In this document: one piece after another, positions 43,795 to 54,078 of the stretch
Layout of the letters: every line of letters starts with the position of its first letter
Numbering within the stretch: position 1 is the first letter of the stretch
Source of the DNA: Marinirhabdus sp963793275
GTDB lineage: Bacteria > Bacteroidota > Bacteroidia > Flavobacteriales > Flavobacteriaceae
DNA: 64,000 nt
NCBI GenBank assembly: GCA_963793275.1
Contig: CAWBZL010000003.1
Span: 124,001 to 188,000 of the forward strand
Direction: 5' to 3'
Position numbers and translations under genes: made by a program
Notes under the pieces: model-generated
The model's input: only the letters and a program-made list of their open reading frames with translations
What the model was told of the DNA's origin: nothing
Databases searched by the model: none

Positions 43795-45417
43795 TTAGTC
43801 AATAAAACCTGATGGGTTATTATCCCAAAATACAGTGCTCGTAAGCGAAGATTGTTGGATATTCGGGTTACCAGTAACTTCTGTCTCAGGATACAAGAAA
43901 GATCTTGGAAATGCACCAGCCGCGTTGTTAATAGGTTCTTGAAGATCTGGCTTTCCAGTTCTACGGTACGTATTATAAGGTTCAATACCTTGTCCCCAAG
44001 AGGCTAAATAATACTCACGTGCGATTACTGATAATTTCGTATCATTATTACCAGCATTATATTCTGAAAGTACTCTGGCAACATACGCGTCAACTTCCGA
44101 TCCGGAAATTGAAGGTGAACCAGCAAAACCACCAACTTTATTCATGCTTAAACGTATACCCTGCTCTAATAAACCACTTGGGTTTCCGCTAGTGCCAATA
44201 GTTAAAGCGGCTTCAGCTAACGCAAAATGTGTAAAAGAAGACAGGTAGATAGGTTGTATACCTTCTCCATTTGCATTATCACTATTTTCAGTTTGTTCGA
44301 AACTCGCATCATCATAAGCTCCACCTACAGGATAAACTCCCCAGGTTGATCTTATATTTCCATCGTTTGGAAGTCCAGCTTCATCTGTATGGTCTCTACC
44401 TACGTAGAAGTTACCAACATAGCAATAAAAATAAGAAGCATCACCTAGACAAGGTAAGTTAGAACCTGACGGGTCTTCACCAACTTGACGATAAATATAA
44501 TGCTTAGCACGAGGATCTTCCATACCAGTTTCTGAATAAATTCCGTCCGGTGTTCCAACGTTTAATAAGTCAAACATGTAGTTGCTCATATAAGTAGCAA
44601 CTGCACTCTGGTAGTTCTGCTGGAATAATGGATGACGGCTATCTACAGGGTCTGCAGTTGTTGAATAGCTAAATTGAAAATCTTCGTCAATTTGGTCAAT
44701 TATATTTTGAGAACTTACAGAATTAATCCCTTGTACAGCAAAAGACTGATCGACCAATCTTAGATTTAAGTAAGCACGTAATTTTAACGTATTAGCCAAC
44801 GCTATCCATTTTTGTGCTTGAAAATCTGCACCACCTTGATAAAATAAATCATTAGGAACTCTGGCATCTGAATTAGTACCTGCAGTAATATCTTCAATTG
44901 CTTCGTCCAATAATGCTAATTGCGCATCATATACACTTCTACCTGAATCTACACTAGGATTAGGAAATTCACCAGGATTAACGGCTTCCGTAAACGGCAC
45001 ATCTCCTATGTAGTCTACTAATAAGAAGAAGCTATACGCTTGCATAATTTTTGCCATACCTAAATGAAATGGTATTTCATCTCCTTCGCTAGCTTCATCA
45101 TTAATAGTTTGCAATAAATTTACATTTGCTACAATTTGGTACGAAGTTGCCCATTCAGCATTTGTGGTTGTATTTGTAATAGTTTGGTTATAACCTCCAA
45201 ATTGGTTCTCCATACGAGTGATAGCGCGCGAAGGTGCATTAAAACCTGAAACAACACCATTAAAACTTAACTGTATATCGTTAAGAATAAAGTTAGGGTC
45301 GGCAGAGTCTGTTGTAATACCGTTAGGACTAGTTAATAGTTCCAACTCACCAGTCTCACAAGATGTCGTAAAAGCCACAAGTGCACTTACGAATACTATT
45401 TTAATTAAATTTTTCAT
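43795..45417 (-). CDS. SusD/RagB family surface lipoprotein
   Basis: 540 residues with lipobox TTSC near residue 20. The helical N-terminal region with TPR-like repeats (FHLGMAKIMQAYSFFLLVDYIGDVPFTEA) is typical of the SusD-like_2 family. It forms the lid of the SusC transporter and captures substrate at the cell surface. The stop of the upstream susC gene is about 80 bases away. Confidence 0.92.
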   Translation of the reverse strand: MKNLIKIVFVSALVAFTTSCETGELELLTSPNGITTDSADPNFILNDIQLSFNGVVSGFNAPSRAITRMENQFGGYNQTITNTTTNAEWATSYQIVANVNLLQTINDEASEGDEIPFHLGMAKIMQAYSFFLLVDYIGDVPFTEAVNPGEFPNPSVDSGRSVYDAQLALLDEAIEDITAGTNSDARVPNDLFYQGGADFQAQKWIALANTLKLRAYLNLRLVDQSFAVQGINSVSSQNIIDQIDEDFQFSYSTTADPVDSRHPLFQQNYQSAVATYMSNYMFDLLNVGTPDGIYSETGMEDPRAKHYIYRQVGEDPSGSNLPCLGDASYFYCYVGNFYVGRDHTDEAGLPNDGNIRSTWGVYPVGGAYDDASFEQTENSDNANGEGIQPIYLSSFTHFALAEAALTIGTSGNPSGLLEQGIRLSMNKVGGFAGSPSISGSEVDAYVARVLSEYNAGNNDTKLSVIAREYYLASWGQGIEPYNTYRRTGKPDLQEPINNAAGAFPRSFLYPETEVTGNPNIQQSSLTSTVFWDNNPSGFID

Positions 45418-45497
45418 ATTATATCTTTAAATTTTATTGTGTATTACTTAGATAACAGTTTGCCGGGCAAATTACTACCTAAGTAATACAATTTTTT

Positions 45498-48400
45498 TTA
45501 GAATGTTGCCTTCACACTGAATGAATACCTCTTAGAAGATGGTCCAGTCTGGAAGTCTAGTCCTTGACCGTTACCAACTCCTGTACTCAATGCTTCAGGA
45601 TCGAAGTTGAAAGAATCAGGAATGTTAAACGTTTTTACATATAAGTTTTGTCCAGATAAAGAGAACGTAACATTACCAAAAGGAGTTCTGTCTAATAACT
45701 TTTCATTTAAAGCATATGTCAACGATACTTCACGTAATCTTAGGTGTGATGCATCGTAAATACCCTGTCCAACTGGATCTACAATGTTAATAAAATAAAC
45801 ATCGTTTGCTCCGATCTGGATATTGTTTTCGATAAAGTTTCCTGCATCGTCAGTTAAAGGTTGCCCTGTATTAGGATTCGCTAAAATTCCAGGAATTACA
45901 AAACTACCTTCACGACCGTCTACGTTAGCTTTAGTAACACCACGACGATAGTATTGTGTAGCAGTTTGTGAATAAATATCTCCACCGTGCTGGTATTCAA
46001 CTTGTGCAGAAAGAGATAAACCTTTATAACTGAAAGTGTTAATACTTGTAGCATTCCAGTCTGGGTTAGGATCTCCTACTGTTTCTACTACATTCCCAGG
46101 AAGAGTAGAACTATCAATAATTTTACCATTATTAGGGTTTATTAATAGTTGTCCTGATGTACCATAGCCCGCTGGATTTTCCTCTGTAATGTTTAGTGGA
46201 TCATAACGTGCAGCGTAGCTACCTTTAATAACACCTAGAGGTTCTCCTTCAGAGGCAAAGTTACCAAGGTTTGTAAATCCAGCAAATGGAAATGCTTCTA
46301 TACCACCAAGGTCATTCACAACGTTCTCATATGCAGTAAAGTTGTTACGTACAGACCAAGTAAAGTTTTCAGATTGAATTGGAATAAAATCTAAACCAAT
46401 TTCCAAACCTTCAATTTCGCTCTCAGCAATATTATCAAATACATTGGTAAAGGCTGTTGATGGATTCGTAGGTCTAAATACAATTTGGTCTTCAATAATT
46501 CTCTTATAAACCGTTGCATCAAGAGTTAATCTTCTATTGAACATTTCTGCTTCAACACCTACTTCAAATTCCTTTTGTAATTCAGGCTGTAAATCTGGAT
46601 TTGGAGCAATTGAAGGAAGCGAGTTAATAGAAGTTGCGTTTCCATTTACATCAACAAATGAGTTTGCAGTTGTTGAAAGAATAGCTCGTGTTCCATAAGG
46701 ATCTGGAAATCTTGCAGATGTACCATATCCGGCACGAAGCTTTAAAAAGTTTAATGCTCCTTGAGTATTAACACCGTCAAGCGATGTAGGTACAAAAGAT
46801 AACGATACCCCAGGATATAGTAATGAACGGTTTTCAGGTTCTAGCGTAGAAGCCCAGTCATTACGTGCAGATAAAGTTAAGAACAAGAAGTTCCCGTAAT
46901 CAAATGATGTTTCACCGTAAGCACCTAAAATATTTCGTTCAACACTATTGTTTAACTGTGCTCCATTTTGAGTTGTAAAGTTATTGTGGTTGAAGAAGTT
47001 GAAAACTAATTGTTCTGTACTCACTAAACCAACTTGCTCATACTCATCACGTCTTGCGTTAAAACCTATTTGAGCAGTAACGTCAAAATCTTCAGCAATC
47101 TGAATATTATTAAAACTAAAGTTCAGGTTGTGGTCAAAAATGTAATTCACACCTTCTGTAGTTCTTAAGAAACCGTCGATAAAAGCAGCTTCAATAGCAC
47201 CTTTTGCTACTCTAAACTCTTGATTTTCTGTATATGTATCTAAACCAAAACGGTAAGAAACCAGTATGTCTTCGCTTATCTCATAAGAGGTATTTAATCT
47301 TCCGAAGAAACGACTAGTTTGCTGCTCTGTTCCTGCATAGTTTAATAACCAATACGGGTTTTCTTGATCATCTCTGTAATACACACTACTTCCATCTACA
47401 GGACTCTGAAATGGTAAGTTGTTAAGATCAAGACTTCTTGGTATAAATAACAAGCGCTCAAAGATTGAAAGTGCACCAGCTGCGTTATTAGCAGCAATTG
47501 GTGGAGTGTTTACTCTTAGGTTACTATAATTCGCAGTACCATCAAAAGAAAAACCATTAGATAGCTTTGTGGATCCACCTAATCCAAGGTTATAACGTGT
47601 AAGACCATTGTTAGGGATATATCCATCTTCAGTAGTATAACCAAAGTTCATATTAAAACGGCTTCCACCATCTCCCGGAGAACCAGAAACGTTAACAGAT
47701 GTGGTGTTACCAATACCTGTTCTAAAGAAATCCTCTACGTTATTCTCGGCAGCATTGTAAGGTATCTGAAGACCATCAAACTCGGGAAATAAATCCCCTT
47801 TACTTGCATAAGGGTGGTCAATTAAAAGACCAGTGTTTAATTCTGAACCAAAGTTCCCTACGAAACCAGGATTAAGACCTTGATTAGCTCCTTGTCCGTA
47901 CACATTTTGGTAATCTGCTAGGTTAGAGATTTCTGTGATATAAACAGATTGAGATAATGTAACCTCAAACTTCTTGTTTAAATCTTTATTACTACCATTC
48001 TTGGTAGTAATTAAAACAACCCCGTTTCTACCTTGTTGTCCGTAAAGAACGGCAGCACTTAGACCTTTAAGGATACTAACACTTTCAATGTTGTTAGGAT
48101 CTAAATCTAAGAAACGGCTACTTGTTACTGTGTTACCACCATCAAAACCAGTTTGTTGGTTGGTACCACCATCAAAAGGAACACCATCAACAATAAATAA
48201 AGGCTGGTTGTCACCATTAATAGAACTTTTAGAACGAATGATAAAGTTAGTTCCAGAACCAGAGGCACCACCCGTACCTGTAATCTGAACACCTGCAACT
48301 TTACCGTTTAACGTTCTAACAACGTCATTTTCCGGTTTGTTCTCAACTGCCTCAGCTTCTAAGGTACTTACAGCATAACCCAGGGCTTTTTTCTCCCTTG

Positions 48401-48740
48401 GTATACCGTAACCAGTTACTACAACTTCATCAAGCGCTTGTGCATCTTCCTCCATCTGGATGTTGATGCTACTTGTGGCGGCCGCTACGGGACGCTGTGC
48501 AGTTTTAAATCCTACATAACTAAATACTAAGGTTTGTCCGGCACTTGCAGAAATGGCATAATTACCATCAAAATCTGATTGCGTTCCAACCGTCGTACCT
48601 TTTACGAGGATGTTAACTCCTGGCAGGGGTAAACCGCTATTATCGGTCACCGTACCGGAGATTGTTTTTTCTTGTGCGAACGTGAGTTGCACTACTAACG
48701 CTAGCAATAGCGTCAAAATTCCACTAAACTTTGTTCTCAT
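45498..48740 (-). CDS. SusC/RagA family TonB-linked outer membrane transporter
   Basis: 1080 residues. The signal peptide ends TFAQ and is followed by a carboxypeptidase-regulatory-like domain (ISGTVTDNSGLPLPGVNILVKG), a TonB-box/plug region (DEVVVTGYG, VRTLNGKVAGVQI) and a 22-strand barrel closing with FSVKATF. It imports a polymer fragment through the outer membrane with SusD. No glycoside hydrolase or sulfatase gene is nearby, so the substrate may be peptide or something else. No clear promoter box was found. Confidence 0.95.
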   Translation of the reverse strand: MRTKFSGILTLLLALVVQLTFAQEKTISGTVTDNSGLPLPGVNILVKGTTVGTQSDFDGNYAISASAGQTLVFSYVGFKTAQRPVAAATSSINIQMEEDAQALDEVVVTGYGIPREKKALGYAVSTLEAEAVENKPENDVVRTLNGKVAGVQITGTGGASGSGTNFIIRSKSSINGDNQPLFIVDGVPFDGGTNQQTGFDGGNTVTSSRFLDLDPNNIESVSILKGLSAAVLYGQQGRNGVVLITTKNGSNKDLNKKFEVTLSQSVYITEISNLADYQNVYGQGANQGLNPGFVGNFGSELNTGLLIDHPYASKGDLFPEFDGLQIPYNAAENNVEDFFRTGIGNTTSVNVSGSPGDGGSRFNMNFGYTTEDGYIPNNGLTRYNLGLGGSTKLSNGFSFDGTANYSNLRVNTPPIAANNAAGALSIFERLLFIPRSLDLNNLPFQSPVDGSSVYYRDDQENPYWLLNYAGTEQQTSRFFGRLNTSYEISEDILVSYRFGLDTYTENQEFRVAKGAIEAAFIDGFLRTTEGVNYIFDHNLNFSFNNIQIAEDFDVTAQIGFNARRDEYEQVGLVSTEQLVFNFFNHNNFTTQNGAQLNNSVERNILGAYGETSFDYGNFLFLTLSARNDWASTLEPENRSLLYPGVSLSFVPTSLDGVNTQGALNFLKLRAGYGTSARFPDPYGTRAILSTTANSFVDVNGNATSINSLPSIAPNPDLQPELQKEFEVGVEAEMFNRRLTLDATVYKRIIEDQIVFRPTNPSTAFTNVFDNIAESEIEGLEIGLDFIPIQSENFTWSVRNNFTAYENVVNDLGGIEAFPFAGFTNLGNFASEGEPLGVIKGSYAARYDPLNITEENPAGYGTSGQLLINPNNGKIIDSSTLPGNVVETVGDPNPDWNATSINTFSYKGLSLSAQVEYQHGGDIYSQTATQYYRRGVTKANVDGREGSFVIPGILANPNTGQPLTDDAGNFIENNIQIGANDVYFINIVDPVGQGIYDASHLRLREVSLTYALNEKLLDRTPFGNVTFSLSGQNLYVKTFNIPDSFNFDPEALSTGVGNGQGLDFQTGPSSKRYSFSVKATF

Positions 48741-48860
48741 TTTATAAATTATTTGAATTAGCCAATGCCAAAAATCACAATAAAAAGTTAATTACACAAC
48801 TTTTTAAACTTAAAATTTGGTTTTTTTTTAATCTCGTTGCTAAGCTATTCTTAGCTTTAT

Positions 48861-50555
48861 TTAGAATTGGGAGGAGAGACTTAGGTGTATCTTGGTGTTT
48901 GAAAATCTAAATGATTGATTTTCAGAACTACCATTTGCTATATTGAAACGTAAAATACCTCCTTTAGTCTGTAGTCCTATTCCAAGACCAAAGCTATACA
49001 ATTTTTGTTTAATATCGGCAGGGTTATTTTCAAAATAACCTAAATCTATAATACTATGAATGTATAGCCCTGGATTTAGGATATAGCGATATTCGGTATT
49101 TAATACAGAAAAAAGCGAAGCGTCTATACTGTTCTCGTTAAATCCACGAATACTGTTAATCCCACCAAAACGATATAGCTCGTTTACGAAATACGTTTCA
49201 CTTACCAAAAAGCTGGTGCTATTTTGAAGGTAGAGTGCGTTATTTCCGCCCAGATCAAAAATATGGTTTGCAAGTGCAGCGATTCGTGTCTGATTTTCCT
49301 TTGTACCTTTACTTTCTCTGTTACCAAATTCTGCGCCTAATTGCAACTCAGTTTTTCTAGGAAAAAGTTTTGAGTTCTGAGGAATAATTAGTGTCCCTCC
49401 GGTTGTCACAAATGTGGCATTGTAGTCTTCAACGGCTTCACCAGCAATTGCTTCGTCTTGTAGATTACTGCTTTCATACCCTTTGTAGCCTATATATACA
49501 GAAGATATAGGGTTAAGTTGATAAGATACCTGTGCTTCTTGTTGCGTAGTTACAAATGTGCTGTCTCTCTTAAAGATATTTAACTCGAGGCTGGCGCCAA
49601 AAGGAGATTTAAATAAGTAGGGTGTTTTAATCCTGGCTCTAAAACTTACCTGCTCATTTCCATCTGCCTTATAATTAATGAGGAGTTGTTCTCCAAAATT
49701 AAGGTTATTGTTGAGTTCCAGATTTAGGTATCCGTTTAATTGCAATCTTTGCGTTTCTTCATCGGTTGCAAAACCTAGAATTCCGTCAAAGAGATTGTTG
49801 TTTTGTTTTTCAATATAAAAATAGGCAGTAGTGGTTTCTTTTCTGAAAAGTACTTCGGGTGCTTTTGTGGTATTTGCAAACCCTAAATTGTCGATCACCG
49901 AATTTTGACGCAATAATTTTTGTCTGTTGAATGTCTTTCCGGTTTTTACACCAGCGTAGTATTTTAAGAAAGATCTAGGAAATTTATCATATCCTTTTAT
50001 CACAATTGAATCTAAAGTCCTGAAACTTTTTCCTTTAGTACCTAATAAAGCTACAACGGTATTCTCTAGGGTTTCAATGTTTGTTAGTTTTAAACGCGCG
50101 AATGTGTTTCCGGTATCGGTTTGGAGGTTGTTTAGTTTTTGAAGTGAAGCTTCGGCAGTTTCAAAATTTAAAATGAAATAGTCGTCCTCCACAATTTCAG
50201 AAATTTGTCTCAATTGTTTTTTACTGAAACTTGAATCTGAATAAAATATTTTGATCTGTTTGTATTTGGGTCCTAAAAAATACCGCGCAGTATAGGTTGA
50301 ATCATTTTCTTTTTGTAAGGATTCTTTTTTGGCGTTGATGTAACCAACACGATACAACTTAGGAATAAGGGAATCGGCTTTCGTTTTTAGAGAAAGATAG
50401 TCCTTGAACCTTTTTTGTGGAAGCAGGCTGTCTTTCAGGCTTTCAGAAATCTTTTTTTCTGCTTCAATACGTAAGTTCAATTGCTGTGCAAAAGCCCCTT
50501 GATTTACAAGTGCATATATATTAAGGTATAAAAAGATGTAAAAAATCTGTTTCAA
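48861..50555 (-). CDS. Omp85-family (BamA/TamA-like) outer membrane protein
   Basis: 564 residues with signal peptide ending AFAQ. The start codon is TTG; an in-frame stop lies not far upstream and no ATG intervenes. POTRA-like segments (about 70-250) precede a barrel with the RGF motif GGINSIRGFNENS and a terminal aromatic residue (SSQF). It is shorter than BamA and could insert or translocate outer membrane proteins. A small hairpin GCTAAG/CTTAGC follows the stop, but no T tract does on this strand. It precedes susC in the same direction and may be expressed with it. Confidence 0.82.
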   Translation of the reverse strand: MKQIFYIFLYLNIYALVNQGAFAQQLNLRIEAEKKISESLKDSLLPQKRFKDYLSLKTKADSLIPKLYRVGYINAKKESLQKENDSTYTARYFLGPKYKQIKIFYSDSSFSKKQLRQISEIVEDDYFILNFETAEASLQKLNNLQTDTGNTFARLKLTNIETLENTVVALLGTKGKSFRTLDSIVIKGYDKFPRSFLKYYAGVKTGKTFNRQKLLRQNSVIDNLGFANTTKAPEVLFRKETTTAYFYIEKQNNNLFDGILGFATDEETQRLQLNGYLNLELNNNLNFGEQLLINYKADGNEQVSFRARIKTPYLFKSPFGASLELNIFKRDSTFVTTQQEAQVSYQLNPISSVYIGYKGYESSNLQDEAIAGEAVEDYNATFVTTGGTLIIPQNSKLFPRKTELQLGAEFGNRESKGTKENQTRIAALANHIFDLGGNNALYLQNSTSFLVSETYFVNELYRFGGINSIRGFNENSIDASLFSVLNTEYRYILNPGLYIHSIIDLGYFENNPADIKQKLYSFGLGIGLQTKGGILRFNIANGSSENQSFRFSNTKIHLSLSSQF

Positions 50556-50655
50556 GAATAGGGATGTTTGTGCAGTAAATCTAACGTTTCAGAAGCAGTT
50601 TTCATATAGTGGAATGTGGTTTTTAAAGAAGGTTTGTAAAATAAGTGTAATGGTG

Positions 50656-50686
50656 TTTGAATAATCAAATAAAAATTCTACCTTTG
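50656..50686 (+). promoter_or_regulatory. Promoter of the str/S10/spc ribosomal cluster
   Basis: TTTG at 50656-50659 and TACCTTTG at 50679-50686, separated by 19 bases: a perfect Bacteroidota housekeeping promoter. A short hairpin CCCC-TTATAGT-GGGG (50689-50703) begins near the predicted transcription start, in front of rpsL. Confidence 0.8.
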
Positions 50687-50739
50687 CGCCCCCTTATAGT
50701 GGGGAAATTATATCATTAATTTAAGTATAAGAGGATTTT

Positions 50740-51114
50740 ATGCCAACTATTTCACAATTAGTACGTAAAGGAAGAGCCAAAATAACCAAGAAGAGTAAAT
50801 CGGCTGCTTTAGATTCGTGCCCGCAACGCCGCGGTGTGTGTACGCGTGTATATACCACTACACCAAAAAAACCAAACTCTGCAATGCGTAAAGTAGCGCG
50901 TGTACGTTTGACAAATGGTAAAGAGGTAAACGCATACATCGGAGGTGAGGGACACAACCTACAAGAGCACTCGATAGTATTGGTTAGAGGCGGAAGGGTA
51001 AAGGATTTACCGGGAGTTAGATACCACATCGTTCGTGGAGCCTTAGACACCGCTGGTGTTGCAGGAAGAACACAACGTAGGTCTAAATACGGTGCGAAAC
51101 GCCCTAAGAAGTAA
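50740..51114 (+). CDS. rpsL: 30S ribosomal protein S12
   Basis: 124 residues, standard length. The decoding-site loops PKKPNSAMRK and GGRVKDLPGVRY carry the residues (Lys, Lys, Pro) altered in streptomycin-resistant mutants and are wild type here. First gene of the cluster, behind a strong promoter. Confidence 0.98.
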   Translation: MPTISQLVRKGRAKITKKSKSAALDSCPQRRGVCTRVYTTTPKKPNSAMRKVARVRLTNGKEVNAYIGGEGHNLQEHSIVLVRGGRVKDLPGVRYHIVRGALDTAGVAGRTQRRSKYGAKRPKK

Positions 51115-51139
51115 TTTTAAACAGTTTTAAAACGAAGAA

Positions 51140-51616
51140 ATGAGAAAAAGAGCAGCCAAAAAAAGACCGCTTTTACCGGATCCAAGGTTTAATGACCAAT
51201 TGGTGACACGTTTTGTAAATAACATGATGTGGGACGGAAAAAAATCGGTGGCTTTTAAAGTTTTTTACGATGCAATTGATATCGTAGAAGAGAAAAAAAC
51301 AGACGAAGAAAAAACAGGCTTAGAGCTTTGGAAAGATGCTCTTTCCAACGTAATGCCTCACGTGGAAGTACGTAGCCGCCGAGTAGGTGGAGCTACATTC
51401 CAGATACCTATGCAAATTCGTGCAGACCGTAAAATATCTACCGCTATGAAATGGTTGATTGGTTTTGCAAGAAAGCGTAACGAAAAATCAATGGCTCAAA
51501 AATTAGCTTCAGAAATTCTTGCTGCAGCTAAAGAAGAAGGTGCTGCTGTTAAGAAAAAGACAGATACACACAAAATGGCCGAAGCAAACAAAGCATTCTC
51601 ACATTTCAGATTCTAA
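51140..51616 (+). CDS. rpsG: 30S ribosomal protein S7
   Basis: 158 residues, matching S7 with a C-terminal helix extension. PDPRFNDQLVTRFVN and the beta-arm region VRSRRVGGATFQIP are characteristic. It nucleates assembly of the 30S head and contacts the E site. It is located between rpsL and fusA as in other bacteria. Confidence 0.98.
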   Translation: MRKRAAKKRPLLPDPRFNDQLVTRFVNNMMWDGKKSVAFKVFYDAIDIVEEKKTDEEKTGLELWKDALSNVMPHVEVRSRRVGGATFQIPMQIRADRKISTAMKWLIGFARKRNEKSMAQKLASEILAAAKEEGAAVKKKTDTHKMAEANKAFSHFRF

Positions 51617-51619
51617 AAG

Positions 51620-53746
51620 ATGGCAAGAGATTTAAAATACACAAGAAACATAGGGATTGCTGCGCATATTGATGCCGGTAAAACCACAACAACAGAACGT
51701 GTTCTTTATTATACGGGGGTTTCACACAAAATTGGTGAGGTTCACGATGGTGCTGCAACAATGGACTGGATGGAGCAAGAGCAGGAAAGAGGTATTACAA
51801 TTACTTCTGCTGCTACCACATGTACGTGGGTTTTTCCAAAAGAAAACGCAGAGCCTACGGCAGATGCAAAAGATTATCACTTTAATATTATTGACACACC
51901 TGGTCACGTAGATTTTACTGTAGAGGTAAATAGATCTTTACGTGTACTTGATGGGTTGGTGTTCTTGTTTAGTGCAGTAGATGGTGTTGAACCACAATCT
52001 GAAACTAACTGGAGACTTGCAGATAACTATAAGGTTCCAAGAATTGGTTTCGTTAACAAAATGGACCGTCAGGGATCAGACTTTTTAGGAGTTTGTCAAC
52101 AGGTAAAAGATATGTTGAAATCTAATGCGGTGCCAATTGTTTTAAACATTGGTGATGAAGAAGATTTTAAAGGTATTATAGACCTGGTAAAAAACCGTGC
52201 TATTGTATGGCACGACGAAACTCAGGGAGCAACATTTGATGTTATTGAAATTCCTGAGAATTTGAAAGAAGAAGCTCGTAAATACCGTGCACTCTTAATT
52301 GAAGAGGTTGCTGGGTACGACGAAAATCTACTTGAAAAATTTATGGAAGATGAAAATTCTATTACAGAAGATGAGGTGCACGCTGCACTTAGAGCCGCTG
52401 TTATGGATATGGCAATTATTCCTATGATTTGCGGTTCTGCATTTAAAAATAAAGGTGTTCAGTTTTTATTAGATGCTGTGTGTCGTTATTTGCCTTCTCC
52501 TATGGATAAAGAGGGGATTAAAGGTATGAACCCGGATACTGAAAAAGAAGAAATACGTAAGCCAAGTGTAAATGAGCCGTTTTCGGCTTTAGCATTTAAG
52601 ATTGCTACAGATCCTTTTGTGGGTCGTTTGGCATTCTTTAGAGCATATTCTGGTCGTTTAGATGCAGGTTCTTACGTTTTAAATAATAGATCTGGTAAGA
52701 AAGAACGTATCTCACGTATTTACCAGATGCACGCAAATAAACAAAATGCGATCGATTTTATTGAAGCTGGAGATATTGGAGCTGCTGTTGGATTTAAATC
52801 TATTAAAACAGGAGATACTTTAACAGATCAGGAGCACCCTATTATTTTGGAGTCCATGGACTTTCCGGACCCGGTAATTGGTATTGCGGTGGAGCCTAAG
52901 ACGAAAGCAGATGTAGATAAATTAGGTATTGGTTTGGCTAAATTGGCTGAAGAAGATCCTACATTTACGGTGCGTTCAGACGAAGCTTCAGGACAAACTA
53001 TTATATCGGGAATGGGTGAGCTTCACCTGGATGTAATTGTAGATCGTTTAAGGCGTGAGTTCAAGGTTGAAGTAAACCAGGGACAGCCTCAGGTTGAGTA
53101 TAAAGAAGCTATTACAAGAAAAGCGGAGCACAGAGAAGTTTATAAAAAGCAATCTGGTGGACGTGGTAAATTTGCTGATATTGTATTTACACTGGAGCCG
53201 GCTGAAGAAGGTAAAGAAGGATTAGAATTTATTTCGGCTATTAAAGGTGGTAACGTTCCTAAGGAATTTGTCCCTTCAGTAGAGAAAGGATTCAAAATGG
53301 CGATGATAAATGGACCTCTAGCAGGATATGAAGTAGATGCTATGAAGGTTACATTAACTGATGGATCGTACCACGATGTCGATTCAGATCAACTTTCTTT
53401 TGAGCTTGCTGCGAAATTAGGATTTAAGGCTGCTGCAAAAGCTGCAAAAGCTGTAATCATGGAGCCTATTATGAAGCTTGAGGTGATTACACCTGAAGAG
53501 AATATGGGTGATATTGTAGGGGATCTTAACCGTAGAAGAGGTCAAATGACAAGTATGGGTGATAGAGCTGGTGCAAAAACTGTAAAAGCTACTGTGCCAC
53601 TTTCTGAAATGTTTGGATATGTAACTACATTACGTACTCTTTCATCAGGTCGCGCAACATCAACAATGGAATTTTCACACTATGCAGAGACGCCTTCTAA
53701 TATTTCAACAGAAGTGATCGCTGCCGCAAGAGGAACTAACGATTAA
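51620..53746 (+). CDS. fusA: Elongation factor G
   Basis: 708-residue translocase GTPase. The G1 motif AHIDAGKTTTTE, G3 DTPGHVDF and G4 NKMD are present; the C-terminal part contains SGGRGKFADI (domain IV) and the domain V elongation factor fold. It starts 3 bases after rpsG. EF-G moves tRNA and mRNA after peptide-bond formation and is the target of fusidic acid. Confidence 0.98.
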   Translation: MARDLKYTRNIGIAAHIDAGKTTTTERVLYYTGVSHKIGEVHDGAATMDWMEQEQERGITITSAATTCTWVFPKENAEPTADAKDYHFNIIDTPGHVDFTVEVNRSLRVLDGLVFLFSAVDGVEPQSETNWRLADNYKVPRIGFVNKMDRQGSDFLGVCQQVKDMLKSNAVPIVLNIGDEEDFKGIIDLVKNRAIVWHDETQGATFDVIEIPENLKEEARKYRALLIEEVAGYDENLLEKFMEDENSITEDEVHAALRAAVMDMAIIPMICGSAFKNKGVQFLLDAVCRYLPSPMDKEGIKGMNPDTEKEEIRKPSVNEPFSALAFKIATDPFVGRLAFFRAYSGRLDAGSYVLNNRSGKKERISRIYQMHANKQNAIDFIEAGDIGAAVGFKSIKTGDTLTDQEHPIILESMDFPDPVIGIAVEPKTKADVDKLGIGLAKLAEEDPTFTVRSDEASGQTIISGMGELHLDVIVDRLRREFKVEVNQGQPQVEYKEAITRKAEHREVYKKQSGGRGKFADIVFTLEPAEEGKEGLEFISAIKGGNVPKEFVPSVEKGFKMAMINGPLAGYEVDAMKVTLTDGSYHDVDSDQLSFELAAKLGFKAAAKAAKAVIMEPIMKLEVITPEENMGDIVGDLNRRRGQMTSMGDRAGAKTVKATVPLSEMFGYVTTLRTLSSGRATSTMEFSHYAETPSNISTEVIAAARGTND

Positions 53747-53756
53747 TATTTCAGCA

Positions 53757-54062
53757 ATGAGTCAAAAAATAAGAATTAAATTAAAATCGTACGATCATAA
53801 TTTAGTGGACAAATCTGCTGAAAAAATCGTAAAGACAGTAAAAAGTACAGGTGCAGTTGTAACGGGACCTATCCCATTACCAACTCATAAGAAAATCTTT
53901 ACAGTATTACGTTCACCACACGTAAATAAGAAGAGTAGAGAACAATTTCAACTAAGCTCTTATAAGAGATTATTAGATATTTATAGTTCTTCTTCAAAAA
54001 CAATTGACGCTCTAATGAAATTGGAGTTGCCAAGTGGCGTAGAGGTAGAGATAAAAGTGTAA
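53757..54062 (+). CDS. rpsJ: 30S ribosomal protein S10
   Basis: 101 residues. KIRIKLKSYDHNLVDKSAEKI and the long loop GPIPLPTHKKIFTVLRSPHV identify it. It is also NusE, an antitermination partner of NusB/NusG. It is followed by an unusually long, structured gap before rplC. Confidence 0.98.
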   Translation: MSQKIRIKLKSYDHNLVDKSAEKIVKTVKSTGAVVTGPIPLPTHKKIFTVLRSPHVNKKSREQFQLSSYKRLLDIYSSSSKTIDALMKLELPSGVEVEIKV

Positions 54063-54078
54063 CTTTTTAGGTAAGAAC

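Noticed and set aside
48819..48855. Hairpin and T run as terminator of the Omp85 gene
   Set aside because: On the transcribed strand the run following the stem is A and not T, so it does not form an intrinsic terminator.
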